From NCBI GenBank assembly GCA_036873135.1, contig JAPTYO010000011.1:10941747-11005746 (forward strand): a stretch of 64,000 bases of DNA, in the 5' to 3' direction. The position numbers were made by a program, and so were the translations under genes. Origin of the DNA: Clarkia xantiana subsp. parviflora. Its lineage: Eukaryota; Streptophyta; Magnoliopsida; Myrtales; Onagraceae. Shown piece after piece: positions 42,634 through 53,329 of the stretch. The notes below the pieces were generated by a model that did no database searches, was not told where the DNA came from, and saw only the letters and a program-made list of their open reading frames with translations. The first letter of the stretch is position 1. Each line of letters starts with the position of its first letter.

Positions 42634-44691
42634 GAAAACTAACACTTTATGATCAAGCAAAATCAGGGAGACAATAACATTTTGAGAAAGAATTGCATAC
42701 ATCAAATATCTATTAATATAGAATCTGACAAATAGTGATTCCTCGGTCATCTAAACCAACCGACCACCGGTAAACCAATGGAAGATGGCTGTGAAAGAGT
42801 TCATACTCTTGTCGTCTTCTATCCAATAGATCAGTGTGTTAAAAACGGTTTAAATCGAAAATTACCGGAACGTGAATTTTAAAATAAGCATACCCGATCT
42901 TGGCTTTCTCAAGACCCTTTTTGTTTTGGAAAAATCATTCTGATGAATTCACTCATGCATACACAATTCTACAACCCATGCAAATTATCATATGTTAGTA
43001 ACATTCATCATTCATACCACATACATGCTTATGCGTCATGCGTCTAATGTTCCGAGGAACTCATGCTTGCATTTATAATTCTACTTTTAAATAAATTATC
43101 AAACGCAACTACATCCTTAACATTTTTGCATACGTGTCAAACATGTAACATCCACATCAATCATACATATTTGGTGACTGGTTTTCGGTTTTAAAATAAT
43201 TTTAAACATTAGGGGCTGATTTGCAATCCATGCTTATATTCAATCACGCAAGCTTCTAGACATGAATCCTAGGCATTTTCAACCATCACAACATGTCTAT
43301 TCTAGTGCGCATACCATATATTTAACCAGGGCTCCGCCCACAACATGTAATATCCAGCTAGCTTAACTCAGTCAAGACAACAGTTCTAATCATACATAAA
43401 TATTGAATTATAAACAATTGCAGTTCAGCCCACTAATTTAACCAGTCCAAAAAACATGTATCTCTGAGATCCATCCCCGTAATCGAAACAAGGCATAAAG
43501 GTTAGCAACCCTATGAGCACCGTGTAGTCCATTTCGAGGTTCAAAAACATTCGGTTTAGAAAACATTGTTCGGTTCAGTCCATTTTGGTCTGGTTCGGTC
43601 CGGTTCAGAAAATCCGGTTAGGTCCGGTCCGGAATATCCGGTTCGTCCGGCCCGGCAAAAATCCGGTTCGGTTTTAAATTTAAAAACTGGTTCGGTCCGA
43701 ACTGGTTCAATAAAATAGGGTCGGCTCGGTTCAACACTCAAAACCGGTTCGGTTAGATCCACTTAATTACCCCGGTCCGACTCGATCCAATAGGTCGAAC
43801 CGATTGAGAGAATCCGGTTCGGTTTTATTTCGTCCCGGTTTAACATATTGGACCAGCCCAATAATTAAAATTTAAAAGGTTGGGCCGAAATGTTTACTTG
43901 TGGCCCAAGTAGGGTTTTAAATCCAAAAAAAATATTAAACTTAGCCACCAAGTAACATTAACTATTTAAAATAGTTTCCAATATTAAAATATATACATAT
44001 ATATTTCGGCACTAACAAACATATATATATTTATTGCTAATATTCTATCTTTCAGATTAAATCAATCAACAATATATATATATATATATATTAGCATGAT
44101 ATATATAATATATATTTTATTTATTGTCAATATCTTTAATAGGGAAATAAATAACTGACAATATATTTTCTCAATCTTTTAGGTAACTAAATCTATCAAT
44201 AATATATTTAACCCTATTTAAATATTTACATATATTGATAGTTATATATATTTCTATATATTTTAATGTGAATCTATCATAATGTTCCTAATTATAGATA
44301 TATTGTTACCCTAATTAAAAATTAAAATATGGTAAATAATATAATTTAAAAATCTGGCCGAATTTTATCCCTTGGTGACTAAGAAATTTAAAAATTTTAC
44401 CTTGTAATTAACCTAGGGTTTCGGCACAAACACTAAAATTAGGAACAAGCGGTCAAATTTCAAGATCAAATTTTAATAAGATCTACAATCCAATGTTTGA
44501 TTTTGATAAATTTTACATTTTTCTTGAAGATCATGAACATCAAATAAACCAAGAAAATCATGAAAATTTCGGACCACCATTATCATAAAAATTCGAAAAT
44601 TTTAAAATTCCTTTAAAAAAAATTTCGGTCCGAAAAAAGAAATTAAAATTTTAAGAACACCAATTTATCAAAATCATGAACTCCTAACATA
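42634..44691. other. Leader of element I
   Basis: AT-rich 2-kb leader related to those of F and H: CATGTAATATCCAGCTAGCT (43345), GCACCGTG region, the CCGGTT-rich block (43560-43830), ATATATTTCGGC and a long TA-rich part (43980-44300). No genes. Confidence 0.65.
43560..43830. repeat. CCGGTT-rich low-complexity block in leader of I
   Basis: More than fifteen GGTTCGG, CCGGTTC or GGTCCGG units, giving the minus-strand translation a TEP/RTEP pattern. Counterpart of 26440-26660 and 33840-34080. Confidence 0.75.
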
Positions 44692-44705
44692 AGCTCTGAT
44701 ACCAC

Positions 44706-44762
44706 TGTTAGACTACGGGGAGTAATCACTACAGATACTATAAACAAGGTACATGCTAGTTT
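44706..44762 (-). repeat. 5' LTR remnant of element I
   Basis: 57 bp matching the first part of the left LTR (TGTTAGACTACGGGGAGTAA and ACAAGGTACATGCTAGT), preceded by the primer-binding site at 44692-44705. The rest of this LTR is missing. Confidence 0.8.
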
Positions 44763-44834
44763 TAGTTAATTTGTTATTTTATTAAATTTCAGTTAATTGG
44801 CCAAAATTTCCTGTTTCAATCCTTGCAGATCTTT

Positions 44835-45048
44835 TTTTTTTTTTTTGGTTTCCCGCGGGGTGATCCTAGGTGGGCCCCCATCAGGAGGGCAGCACTCGTA
44901 GCATGCTTGCTCCAACCTAGACTAATCCCCACTCGCACCGGGTCAGCCCGTAAGGGGTAAGGTGCTGGCCATGAATATTTTTCCATTCCCATTGTCACTA
45001 GCGGGGTTTGAACCCCTGACCTCTGGTTAAGGGTTTGAACCCTGACCT
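44835..45048 (-). mobile_element. SINE-like element with 13-bp target duplication
   Basis: The minus strand ends in an A tract (plus-strand T run 44835-44846) and has near its 5' end GGTTCAAACCCC and GGTTCAAACCC, matching the tRNA/pol III B box. CTTGCAGATCTTT flanks it at 44822-44834 and 45049-45061, a perfect 13-bp duplication typical of target-primed insertion. The length is 214 bp. The B-box region AGGTCAGGGTTCAAACC appears twice in tandem. It is non-coding and depends on a LINE for movement. Confidence 0.85.
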
Positions 45049-45194
45049 CTTGCAGATCTTTAAGTCTGAGCGGTGGTGACTACTGTTGTCGATGGTGGCG
45101 GACCCCTTCATGGCGGGTCCAATTATGGTGGCGCCTCCGATAATCCCTGTATACATGTTATATCTAAAGTAAATCTATATTTAGTACTCTATAT

Positions 45195-45893
45195 TAGGGC
45201 TGAGCATGGGACGGATGAGCGGGCTTTTTCTAAAAAATGGCCCAAGCCCTAAAACTAGGGCCGCTTAATGGCTGTCCCGAGCCCTATCCCGAGCCCTAGC
45301 TAGTAAGAAAATGCCCTCCCTCCACGGGCCTACAGGGATTAGGGACAAATGGGACAAACCCAAATTCCCATCCAAGTTCAAAAAAAAAAAAATCATACTC
45401 AATTTATTTAAACCATAACCAAACACAGAACAACAACAAAGTTCACCACAAAGTTCACCATAAAACACCAAAATCACTCAAACATTTTGTCACTTGTAAG
45501 AACACCAAGTTCAACACATAACTTGGTTCTCCAAAATAGTTCACCAATGACTCCAAAACTAAGTTTTACCAAGACTCTAACACAAAGTCACCAACAATTC
45601 AGATATAACAAGTTATAAATACAAATCCAGATCAAATCGAACTTCAACCCGAGCCATCACTAAAGTTAACTTAACTAACTATAATTTATAGCTGATAAGT
45701 TAGCAAAAAGGGACGGGACGGGTCTTTTGGGACTTCGTAAAAAAGCCCTAGCCCAAGCCCGAGCCCGAGCCCTAGTTGAGAAGAAAAGTCCCGCCCATTA
45801 GGACTTGGGCACATTTTTGGGACGGGCTTTTTGGGACGGACTAGGGCGGGACGGGCGGGATTTTGAGCCTCTCGGGATATTTGCTCACCCCTA
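45195..45893. mobile_element. Non-autonomous hAT-like element
   Basis: The ends are TAGGGCTGAGCA and TGCTCACCCCTA (one mismatch). CTCTATAT flanks it at 45187-45194 and 45894-45901, a perfect 8-bp duplication as expected of hAT elements. Subterminal regions are rich in GGGACGGG, AAGCCC and GAGCCCTAG(C/T) repeats in inverse. 699 bp, no transposase frame. Confidence 0.88.
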
Positions 45894-46103
45894 CTCTATA
45901 TTACAGATTTGAAGTCTATATGCAACAACCACTTAAAGCTAGCCCTTATCTCTGCTTTGGGCAACTAATCTACTCTCTTCTTTATGAATTTATCATACCA
46001 AAATCAATAGGTTTTAATTCTTGTTTTATGTTATTTTGTTAAATTTCAGTTTATTATGTTTCATTTATTGCATATCTTCAAGTCTGAGTCTGAGGTAAAC
46101 GTT

Positions 46104-46165
46104 CTTGAAGTGGAAGATTCTCTTATTGAGATTTGCAACTGTCTGTATCATAAGAGACTGTACAT
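46104..46165 (+). other. Exon-like fragment
   Basis: GTTCTTGAAGTGGAAGATTC continues as an open stretch (VLEVEDSLIEICNCLYHKRL) and ends at GCAGGTTAAT, preceded by a T-rich stretch. A related start (TTTAAGTCTGAG) occurs at 45060. It might be an exon of a decayed gene; I do not recognise it. Confidence 0.2.
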
Positions 46166-46601
46166 ATATGCAGGTTAATTCACTTCCTTTGAAATATATA
46201 TTCTCAACATGAAATTGAGCTTTTTTTATTTTTTTTACACTAAGTCTCTAACCCAGTATTTTTTAAGAAATTTTACATCTTCAAAGAACACATTGGTTTG
46301 TCCCTTCCCTGAATTGTATCTTTGTGTTCATTAAAATTACATTTCCCATTCAAAAGTAACAAATAGATAAATTTTGGGATCATATTGCTTAAACTTTTTT
46401 ACATTTTACTTGTTCATTCCAACTTCTTTGACGACTTTATTTGTTCTTTTGTTTGTTGATCTTTTTCTTTTTCTGAGAATCGATTTACAAAATGATTGGT
46501 CCATTTTTCTTAATACTCATATCGGTATTTATTTTAATATCTGTGATTCTCCATGTTTGGGTTGGAAATATAGTGTCCATAGAAAGACTAAGAAGTTCTA
46601 A

Positions 46602-47889
46602 GAGCGCTTCCAATAGCAAGTGCCTAGTGCCTCCACATCAGCAGCCACGTCACTGTCAACTCATCAAAGTGGCACTGCTACAGTATTTGCTACAGTAAAT
46701 GGCACTGTAAAATTGGCACTCTCTCCAGTAGTGGAGGCCAAGTTCCACTTCTACATTGGGACCCACATAATTTCATAATTCAAATATAATTTTTGCATTA
46801 TATATAAATTAGATATTCATATTTTTTTACAAATACGGACATGAATAAATAATGAAATTCATTGCGATAATTATACGTTACTTGACCAAGGTAAAATTAC
46901 TATTAGGTGCAGTCCCCATGCGGCATGCAGAATGATTGATAAGTATAATTGTTGATATAATAACATTGATCAATCAAATTCATTGAATCTATTATTTCAC
47001 CATAATCAGTGTATATCTATTATACGTTGATTGACATATCTTAATTCAACATCATCAACATATTCACGTTTATGTACATCCATGATCATATTAGTAAATC
47101 GATTATTGCATTAATCATGTGTTTTATATATGATTTCCAATATATGTAAATTAGAAATATATTATATATACATCATTCTAAAAGTATAATTTTTATAATA
47201 ATTTATTGTAAAAGATATATTTCTTTCATATAATAAAATAATATAATATAATATAATACGTAAAATATATAAAAATATATGCATTAAAATAATATAATAT
47301 TTTGTAGTAATTATTTTCCATATTTAATAATTTGAAATGTTATACTATTTCAAAATTTAGAATTAACGGTTATTCAACAGGTAACATATAAACAAATTAG
47401 ATATGGAAATTTCGAAATTGATTCAAAGTTAAAAAATAGTAATTTTGGTTCGTATCGTTATTTATGTTACATAATATTCAAAATGACTGATTACGGCTCT
47501 TGTCTATCTGACTTAGCCCCGAATATATATACAATCAAAGAGATGAGCAACACAATCGAATAAAATAATATTAAAAAGTTGGCACCGACATGAACAATAA
47601 CTTAGGAGTTCCTACTAGTAGGCACTGTCCCACTTCACTATTCACTCAGTAATGACAAAACAGTAATCCTAGTCACGCCTAGTGGCGCCTAGTCAGCGTC
47701 CAGTGGCAAAAATTGGCATTAGGCACTCCCATTTTGGAGCAAGGCACTCCTATTGAAAATGCAAGTGCATATTTAATCATTACCAGTAGGGACCAACAGT
47801 AAATGGCACTAGGCACTAAGTACTCTCTACAATAATAAATTTACAACACGGAACTAGGCACTAGACACTACTATTTACTACTAGTGCTC
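46602..47889. mobile_element. Possible Harbinger-like non-autonomous element
   Basis: The left end GAGCGCTTCCAATAGCAAG and right end (complement GAGCACTAGTAGTAAATAG) share the GAGC start, and TAA flanks both sides (46599-46601, 47890-47892), as in PIF/Harbinger insertions. AGTGCCTAGTGCC-type repeats occur near both ends (46616-46630, 47680-47880). The long interior is AT-rich and non-coding. The inverted repeats are imperfect, so this is tentative. Confidence 0.45.
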
Positions 47890-48079
47890 TAATCAATTAG
47901 TATCAGTTACCGCATAGCTTTTATAAAATGTCGATGATATTTATTTGCAATTTATTTAAGATCAATTATAAATACCAAGTTGACTATCTTTTCTTACTTC
48001 TGGTTTATGTGGTAATAAGCTTATTTAAACGCTTCTTTGATATTTATAGGAAATCAAGCAACCATAAAAAAAAAAAAAA

Positions 48080-48811
48080 GTTAAGAACACAATATGGGTT
48101 TGAATGTTTGCCTATGTTGCTAAAAGGGGTCTGAATTGAAAAAACGGATTATTAAGGGCTTGAATTTTGAGTTCTGTGTATAAGTGAGGTCTCCGTCTAT
48201 TTTTTCTGTTAAAAGTGACGGAAAGTGGTCACATGCTTGGCATGTGACCGAAAATAATTTGAAAACCCGAAAATGCCTTTGACCAAAGTGTGTCCCTCAC
48301 ATGTTTGACCTAAAAAGACGAAAAATACCCTTTAAGCCACCACAGCTCTGGCGACCACCACCACCCGGCTCCGGCGACCACCACCCATCTCCGGCGACCA
48401 CCACCCCAGCTCCGGCGACCCTAACCTCCCTCCGGCGACCCAAAAAAGCTCCGATCGGAGCTTTTTTGGGTCGCCAGATGGAGGTTTTGGTCGCCGGAGC
48501 TGGGGTGGTGGTCGCCGGAGCTGGAGTGGTGGTCGGTGGTCGTGGCCGTGGTGGCCTTAAGGGCATAATTAGTGTGCATGGGTATTTTAGACATTTCACA
48601 TTTCATTAATTAAACTGATAAATTGTATAATAATTGCAAAAGGGTAATTATGTCATTTCACGTGGTTCCGTTACCTTTAACAGCAAATTTGGACGGAAAC
48701 TCGATTATCAACAAAACTCAAAATTCAGGCTCTTAATAATACGTTTTTTTCAATTCAGACCCCTTTTGGCAACATGGGCAAACATTCAGACCCCTATTGT
48801 GTTCTTAACCC
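48080..48811. mobile_element. Mutator-like MITE 4
   Basis: Inverted arms of about 70 bp: GTTAAGAACACAATA at the left with TATTGTGTTCTTAAC at the right; GAATGTTTGCC with GGCAAACATTC; GTCTGAATTGAAAAAA with its complement. The plan matches MITE 1: a CACATGCTTGGCATGTG palindrome, then CCGGCGACCACC repeats facing GGTGGTCGCCGGAG repeats. The flanks are A-runs so the 9-bp duplication cannot be proved (right end ...CCCTAAAAAAAA, left ...AAAAAAAAA). Confidence 0.8.
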
Positions 48812-49323
48812 TAAAAAAAACAAGTATTTTTTGTTCTAATTACATGTCTCTGCATTTCTCTAGGTAAGCTATGTACTTTGTATATCACATAGAAGTCATT
48901 TTATCGGATTTTCATTGAAAAATAACTGGAGGATTTTGTTTTAAATGAACATTTCGTATTTTTTTTATGAATGATGCTTTTTAAGATTGAGAGTCAACTC
49001 ATTTCTATCGTACAAAGTATCATATTTATTTTATATGAGGACTCAGTCAGTTGTAAGCTTGAGTAGCTTCTCTACTTGATTGTCTCTTTCATTAAACTCA
49101 TATATCCAAATATTTTTACTATTTGCAATTTTTAAGAGATAAGTTATAACATGTACCAAAAGTAAGAACATGTTTTGCCTATACAAAGTTTGCAAACAAC
49201 AGACAAGTCTCCCTACAAAAGTATGCAAATGCACACGAATCCAAATTACACATACTACATTGACCCTAAGTTTTCATGCTTAAGAAAAGGACTAAACACA
49301 CAAAAAAAACTACAGATACAAAC
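48812..49323. other. Possible 3' part of the GRF gene, left of element D
   Basis: Undisrupted, this DNA would directly follow 60714 on the minus strand. Minus-strand frames (49234-49043) have no known motif. It probably holds the 3' end or an intron of the GRF gene fragment. CAAAC at 49319-49323 is one copy of the target duplication of D. Confidence 0.35.
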
Positions 49324-50060
49324 TGTTGGATCACGGGCGAAGCTCCGTTACGTTCTTGACGGAAAGCTTGAACTCCTGGGCTCCGCGTAATCCTGCAAAA
49401 GGGGATGACCTGGGTGGTGACCCAGAATCCCTCTCCGATGCCTAAATGAGTATGTGATCAATGAGGTGGTAAGCAGTATTCTAAGTTCGTATTAGGGAAT
49501 GTGTTTTCTGAGGTAACTTCCTCCTTTATATAGGAGGAGAAGTTACTCAGTTACCTGTGACCGTGGCTGGCCGTTTTACCCATGATTCCGTATATCTCGT
49601 TCGGGATTCCGTATATCTCGCCCCACGCTCCGCGTATCTCGCCCATACTCCGCGTATCTTGGGCACGCCCTGCGTATCTCGGGGAGGTTATCTGTATCTT
49701 AACAGTCTCCCCACTACTCTATCTAGTAGGCGGGTTTCTCGGTCTTATCCTCTGATCACAAGTCCCAACTCCTGTCGGGGACTCCAGAGTTATCTTATTC
49801 TAGGCCACCACCCAGGACCCTTTGTCTCACGAGACAGGTCCAGCCTCCGCGGGGCTTTATTATCGGGGCCTTTACTAAGGCATATCGGGGCCTACTCAGA
49901 GGCTTATTGTCAGGAGCATTCAGCTCATGTATCGGGACTGCTAAAGTCGGGACCCTTCGTACTGGGTTTCTGGGCCTTCCAGGCCTTTCACGAGGCCCAC
50001 TGGACCTACTCGCCGTCTATTGGCCGTTAACGGGGCTAACGATTACATCGGAACCCATCA
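49324..50060 (-). repeat. 3' LTR of element D
   Basis: 737 bp. Contains CTTTATATAGGAGGAG (TATA region on the minus strand) and six CG(T/C)ATCT(C/T)G units at 49590-49685 derived from a 15-20 bp repeat (CCGTATATCTCG, CGCGTATCTCGCCC). Confidence 0.97.
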
Positions 50061-50073
50061 TTTGCCCCCAAGA
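50061..50073 (-). other. Polypurine tract of element D
   Basis: On the minus strand CTTGGGGGCAAA directly precedes the LTR start TGATGGG. Confidence 0.8.
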
Positions 50074-50664
50074 CATGGGGGACTTGCAGTCCGTCGTGTC
50101 TTCCAGTTCCAGACCTCCGGACCTCATCGTCAGAGGCTTTTATCTCCATACCTCCCGATATTTCCATCGGAGGCTTTTGTCTTCAGACCTCCCGATATCA
50201 CCATCGGAGGCCTTTGCCTTGTGCACAATTCTCGAATGACAGAGCTTCTCACTCATGACTGCCTTAGGCCCATTGGACTCTATGGGCAGTTGCCAAATCC
50301 GAGGGGACTCCTCGGTTACTGCAGCATTAAATGCTGGGGATTATGAAACGACGCCCAAACCGGCGTGGCTGCTGCTTTCTGGATAGGTACTCATTACGTC
50401 ATTAACGTCTCTTCCGTACCGTGCCTATAATCTCGGCGATCAAGATAGAGTCGTTTATTCTTCAACGGTCCAGATTGAATCCGTCCAGCTGTCCTTTTGC
50501 CTATAAAAGCCAAAACCCTGGCACTATTCACTTCTTCTTCACCGTTTCAATTTCTGGAAGTTCTGCCGTTTTCGAACCTGAAGCTTCTTCTCCAAGTTTC
50601 CTTTGCTTTTCAAGTGATCCAAGGCCTTCAGTCCTTCCGATTCTTCTTCAAGCAATCATCACCA
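50074..50664 (+). promoter_or_regulatory. Promoter and leader of the antisense gene in element D
   Basis: A TATA box CTATAAAAG lies at 50501-50509 on the plus strand, about 160 bp before the ATG at 50665, with CACTTCTTCTTCACC as likely start/leader. Further upstream ATCGGAGGC / CCTCCCGATAT repeats (50130-50215) form a small cluster. All are in the orientation opposite to gag-pol. Confidence 0.6.
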
Positions 50665-53329
50665 ATGTCTGGTAAGGTTTTCCTTCTCTGTTTTCATGGT
50701 TTGCTGATGTTACCTTCTCCTCCTTTCTCAAGTTTTCCTGTTTGTAACCGCTTTTAGACGAGGCTAGTTCTGGGGCAAGGAACCCTTTTACCTTTGAGCT
50801 TGCTGTTAACGAGATTTCTAAGACCTCGTACGAGGTTGCTCTCCGAGAAGGGTGCATTACCTCGGACTGGGAACCCCGCTTCCCCTACGAGTCTCAGCCC
50901 ACCACTAGGAGGAAGCATATCGTCACGCGTCCTCGAGAGGGAGAAGTGTTCGTCTCCGCCGGGCAGATAAGTGCTGGGATTCGATTTCCTTTTTGCGGGA
51001 ACCTGGTGGAGATGTGCAACTTCTACCAGACACACCCATGCACCTTCTCTCCACATGCCATCCGCGTGTGGAACGCTTTCCAGCTTCTGTGCCTCCGCCA
51101 GCATTGGACATACAGTTTGCTGCTCTTCCGCACCTTCTACGGAATAAAGTGTAATAAGGCTGGTGTTTGCTCCTTCTCCCCCCGACTCCCCAAGTGGACA
51201 AAGGAGCAACTTTCACGTTTCGGCTGGGATAGCGAGACCTGGAAGTTCCACAAGGATCGGGTGCTTATTCGTGATTCGGGGTCCGACAATAGCGGATGGA
51301 AGAAGTATTACTTCTTCGTCCAAAACAGCTCTGTCCCATGGCCCCGATGGGAGGTTGTGGCGGACCCTGCCCCCAAGCTTGAGGTCTACACAGAGGATGA
51401 CCTCAACACTCTCCAGCTGGTCCAGCTTTACCGTTGGGGGGAATCCGTCATTCCCCTCGACGCCAACAAGCTCGTGGAGAAGGACTTGATTCATATCGGA
51501 GTCCGGCTCCTCGATTCCGTTTCCAAGGATTTGGTCATCTGGGTAACACTTCTAACTATTTTGTCTTTTCATTTTTGCAGCCAAGAAGGCATCTCTGTTG
51601 ACCCATCTCATGTTGAAGCAGGGGGAGACTGATGCCGTCCAGGGTAGCTCCAAGCGGAAGCGGAAGTTGCTGAAGAAGGGAGCTTCCTCTTCTGCTGCTC
51701 TCCCGACCGAAGAGCAGACTGTGGCCAAGCGGGCCAGAAGGGAGGAGATAGACCAAGCCTTCGGGGTCACTACCGCCGAGGAAGGTAAGCGTGTTCGTCG
51801 TGCTATTAAGAAATATAGGAAGCTGGTCCCCGAGGAGTTTATCCCCGCTGATCGGGAATCACGGGTTCGAGAAATCAAATACATCCTTCGAGGAGAAATC
51901 CCCCGCGTTCTCAAGGCGGGATACTACAACTTCTTTGGAAAGGACCAACATCTTGAGCGCCAAATTATCTGGTGCCCCCATGATACTCTTCCTGATTTTA
52001 TTCGTCCCGCAACCGCAGGTCCATCGGAGGCTCTCACTCCGAGGAGGGCTGCTACTCCAGCACGGGCCGCGACTCCACAGGCGCCGATGATGGAGGAGAC
52101 CCCGACGGAAGCTCAGTTCCGTCAGGTGACCGACTTGGAGGCTTCTCCTTCCTCCGAGGAGCCAAATGAAGGTGGCCTGCTCCGCCGAAAGCCAGGTCGG
52201 AGCATCCTGAGGCCAACCGTGGAGGACGTGTCCCGGAGTCCTCCTCCAGAGCTCCGCACTCCGACTCCCGAGCCTCCAATCGAGGTGGCTCCTCCGGCTG
52301 AGGGGTCATCCCTCATCTCCCTGTGGATGAAAACCTTTACAAGGTTTTTACCCCCGACCAGGAGACGGTTCCCTGGAACCCGATCGAGTCTCTCCAAGGG
52401 GTCCCACTCCATCGGGGAGACCTTCAGCCTGAATTGGCCCTGCATCTGCTGGCGGGGTCAATTCCACCGGCCTTGAGGCGGCCAATCTCCCTGGCGCGGG
52501 AGGACCTCGAGGAGGAGCTCCGCAACATGGCTATCCGCCGGATAGAGGTAAAACTTTACCTTTGCTTTGTTCTCTTCATTGTTCTTGCCTTCGATTATCG
52601 GATTTTAATCCTTTTCCCCTTTCGTCTTAGGAAACCGCGGACCAGCAGCGCTGCTTCGGCTTCGTCCTGGCTCTAAAGGGTGCTTTGGAGGAGGCACAAG
52701 CCAAGTCGGACCCCGACGCGTTGGCCAAGCTCCAAGCAGACCTCGATGAGGCTGTAGCGGCCAAGAATAAGATAGCCAAGGAGCAGGCTCTCCTTGGTGA
52801 GAAGGCTCTGGGCCTGCACAAGCAGGTCCAGGATCATGAGGTTGTGCTGCGTCGGGAGCGGAAGATGCTCCAGGAGGAACAGCGGCGGCACGAGGTGGAG
52901 AAGGGGCAGCTCATCCGCGAGAAGGACATTCTCGCAGAAGCTCTCGCGGAGGCCAAGGCGAGACTTGAAGCCGAGAAGGCTGAATTTCCTGCCAAGCTGG
53001 CTGAGGCAAAGGCTCAGGGTCGCGAGGAGTATCGGAACTCTGATGATTTCCAAGCGGATGCTGTGGGGTTTTGCAAAACTGAGATGGAGAACGTTCTGTT
53101 CAACGTCGTCGAGGAGCTCTACACAGCATACGAGGATTCCATCGACTTTAAGAAGTCCGAGACCCTCGCCCCTTTCGCAGAGAAATACTTCAACCTCTCC
53201 CCGGAGGGTGAAGAAGGTGATGCCGCGGACCCGACTCCGCGGACTGCGGAACCTTCTGCCCAGGCCCCTCCGAATCCTACTCCTTCCGACGCTGCTGAGG
53301 ACCCAACTTCCAACAAGGACCAAGCTTAA
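50665..53329 (+). CDS. Antisense spliced gene of element D (gypsy-type transposon domain, coiled coil)
   Basis: Coding opens ATGTCTG at 50665, intron 1 is 50672-50757 (GTAAGG...TTTTAG), and exon 2 continues in frame EASSGARNPFTFELAVNEIS. Exon 2 has the Transposase_28-type domain: GEVFVSAGQISAGIRFPFCG, THPCTFSPHAIRVWNAFQLL, WTYSLLLFRTFYGIK and WEVVADPAP. The junction to exon 3 (around 51534-51580) is doubtful because the gap is only about 47 bp; TTG/GTATGT in element A is TTG/GTCATC here. Exon 3 (about 51581-52547) is KRKRKLLKKG- and Pro/Glu-rich with one frameshift near 52305. Intron 3 is 52548-52630 (GAG/GTAAAA...TTAG). Exon 4 is a long coiled coil (KLQADLDEAVAAKNKIAKEQ...) ending KDQA. Its role is unknown. 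Confidence 0.75.

Larger units (their letters stand above)
36950..44762 (-). mobile_element. Decayed copia element I
   Basis: The left LTR (36950-37551) begins TGTTAGATTACGGGGAGTAA; the same start recurs at 44706 (TGTTAGACTACGGGG) for about 57 bp before it is cut off. A tRNA-Met primer-binding site (minus TGGTATCAGAGCTT) adjoins the right LTR. On the minus strand the order is leader (44690-42640), gag-like frame, a decayed 2.1-kb gap where protease and integrase should be, RT C-terminal part, RNase H, and a 1.35-kb non-coding 3' part before the LTR. It interrupts LTR C on its left. Confidence 0.8.

Noticed and set aside
43556..43762. Minus-strand frame with TEP/RTEP repeats resembling a repeat protein
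   Set aside because: It is the CCGGTT low-complexity block of a copia leader, with counterparts in F and H that are not open.
44816..44998. Frame of 60 codons in the SINE
   Set aside because: The element has pol III box, A tail and target duplication; the frame is incidental.
48297..48609. Overlapping frames of about 100 codons on both strands with PPPPG and TTPAPAT repeats
   Set aside because: They arise from the palindromic GC-rich core of MITE 4. Similar frames on both strands are expected from an inverted repeat.
51543..51580. 38-bp intron GTAACA...TTGCAG in the antisense gene of D
   Set aside because: Too short for a plant intron, and element A has its donor nine bases earlier (TTG/GTATGT). 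I treat the junction as unresolved, possibly damaged.
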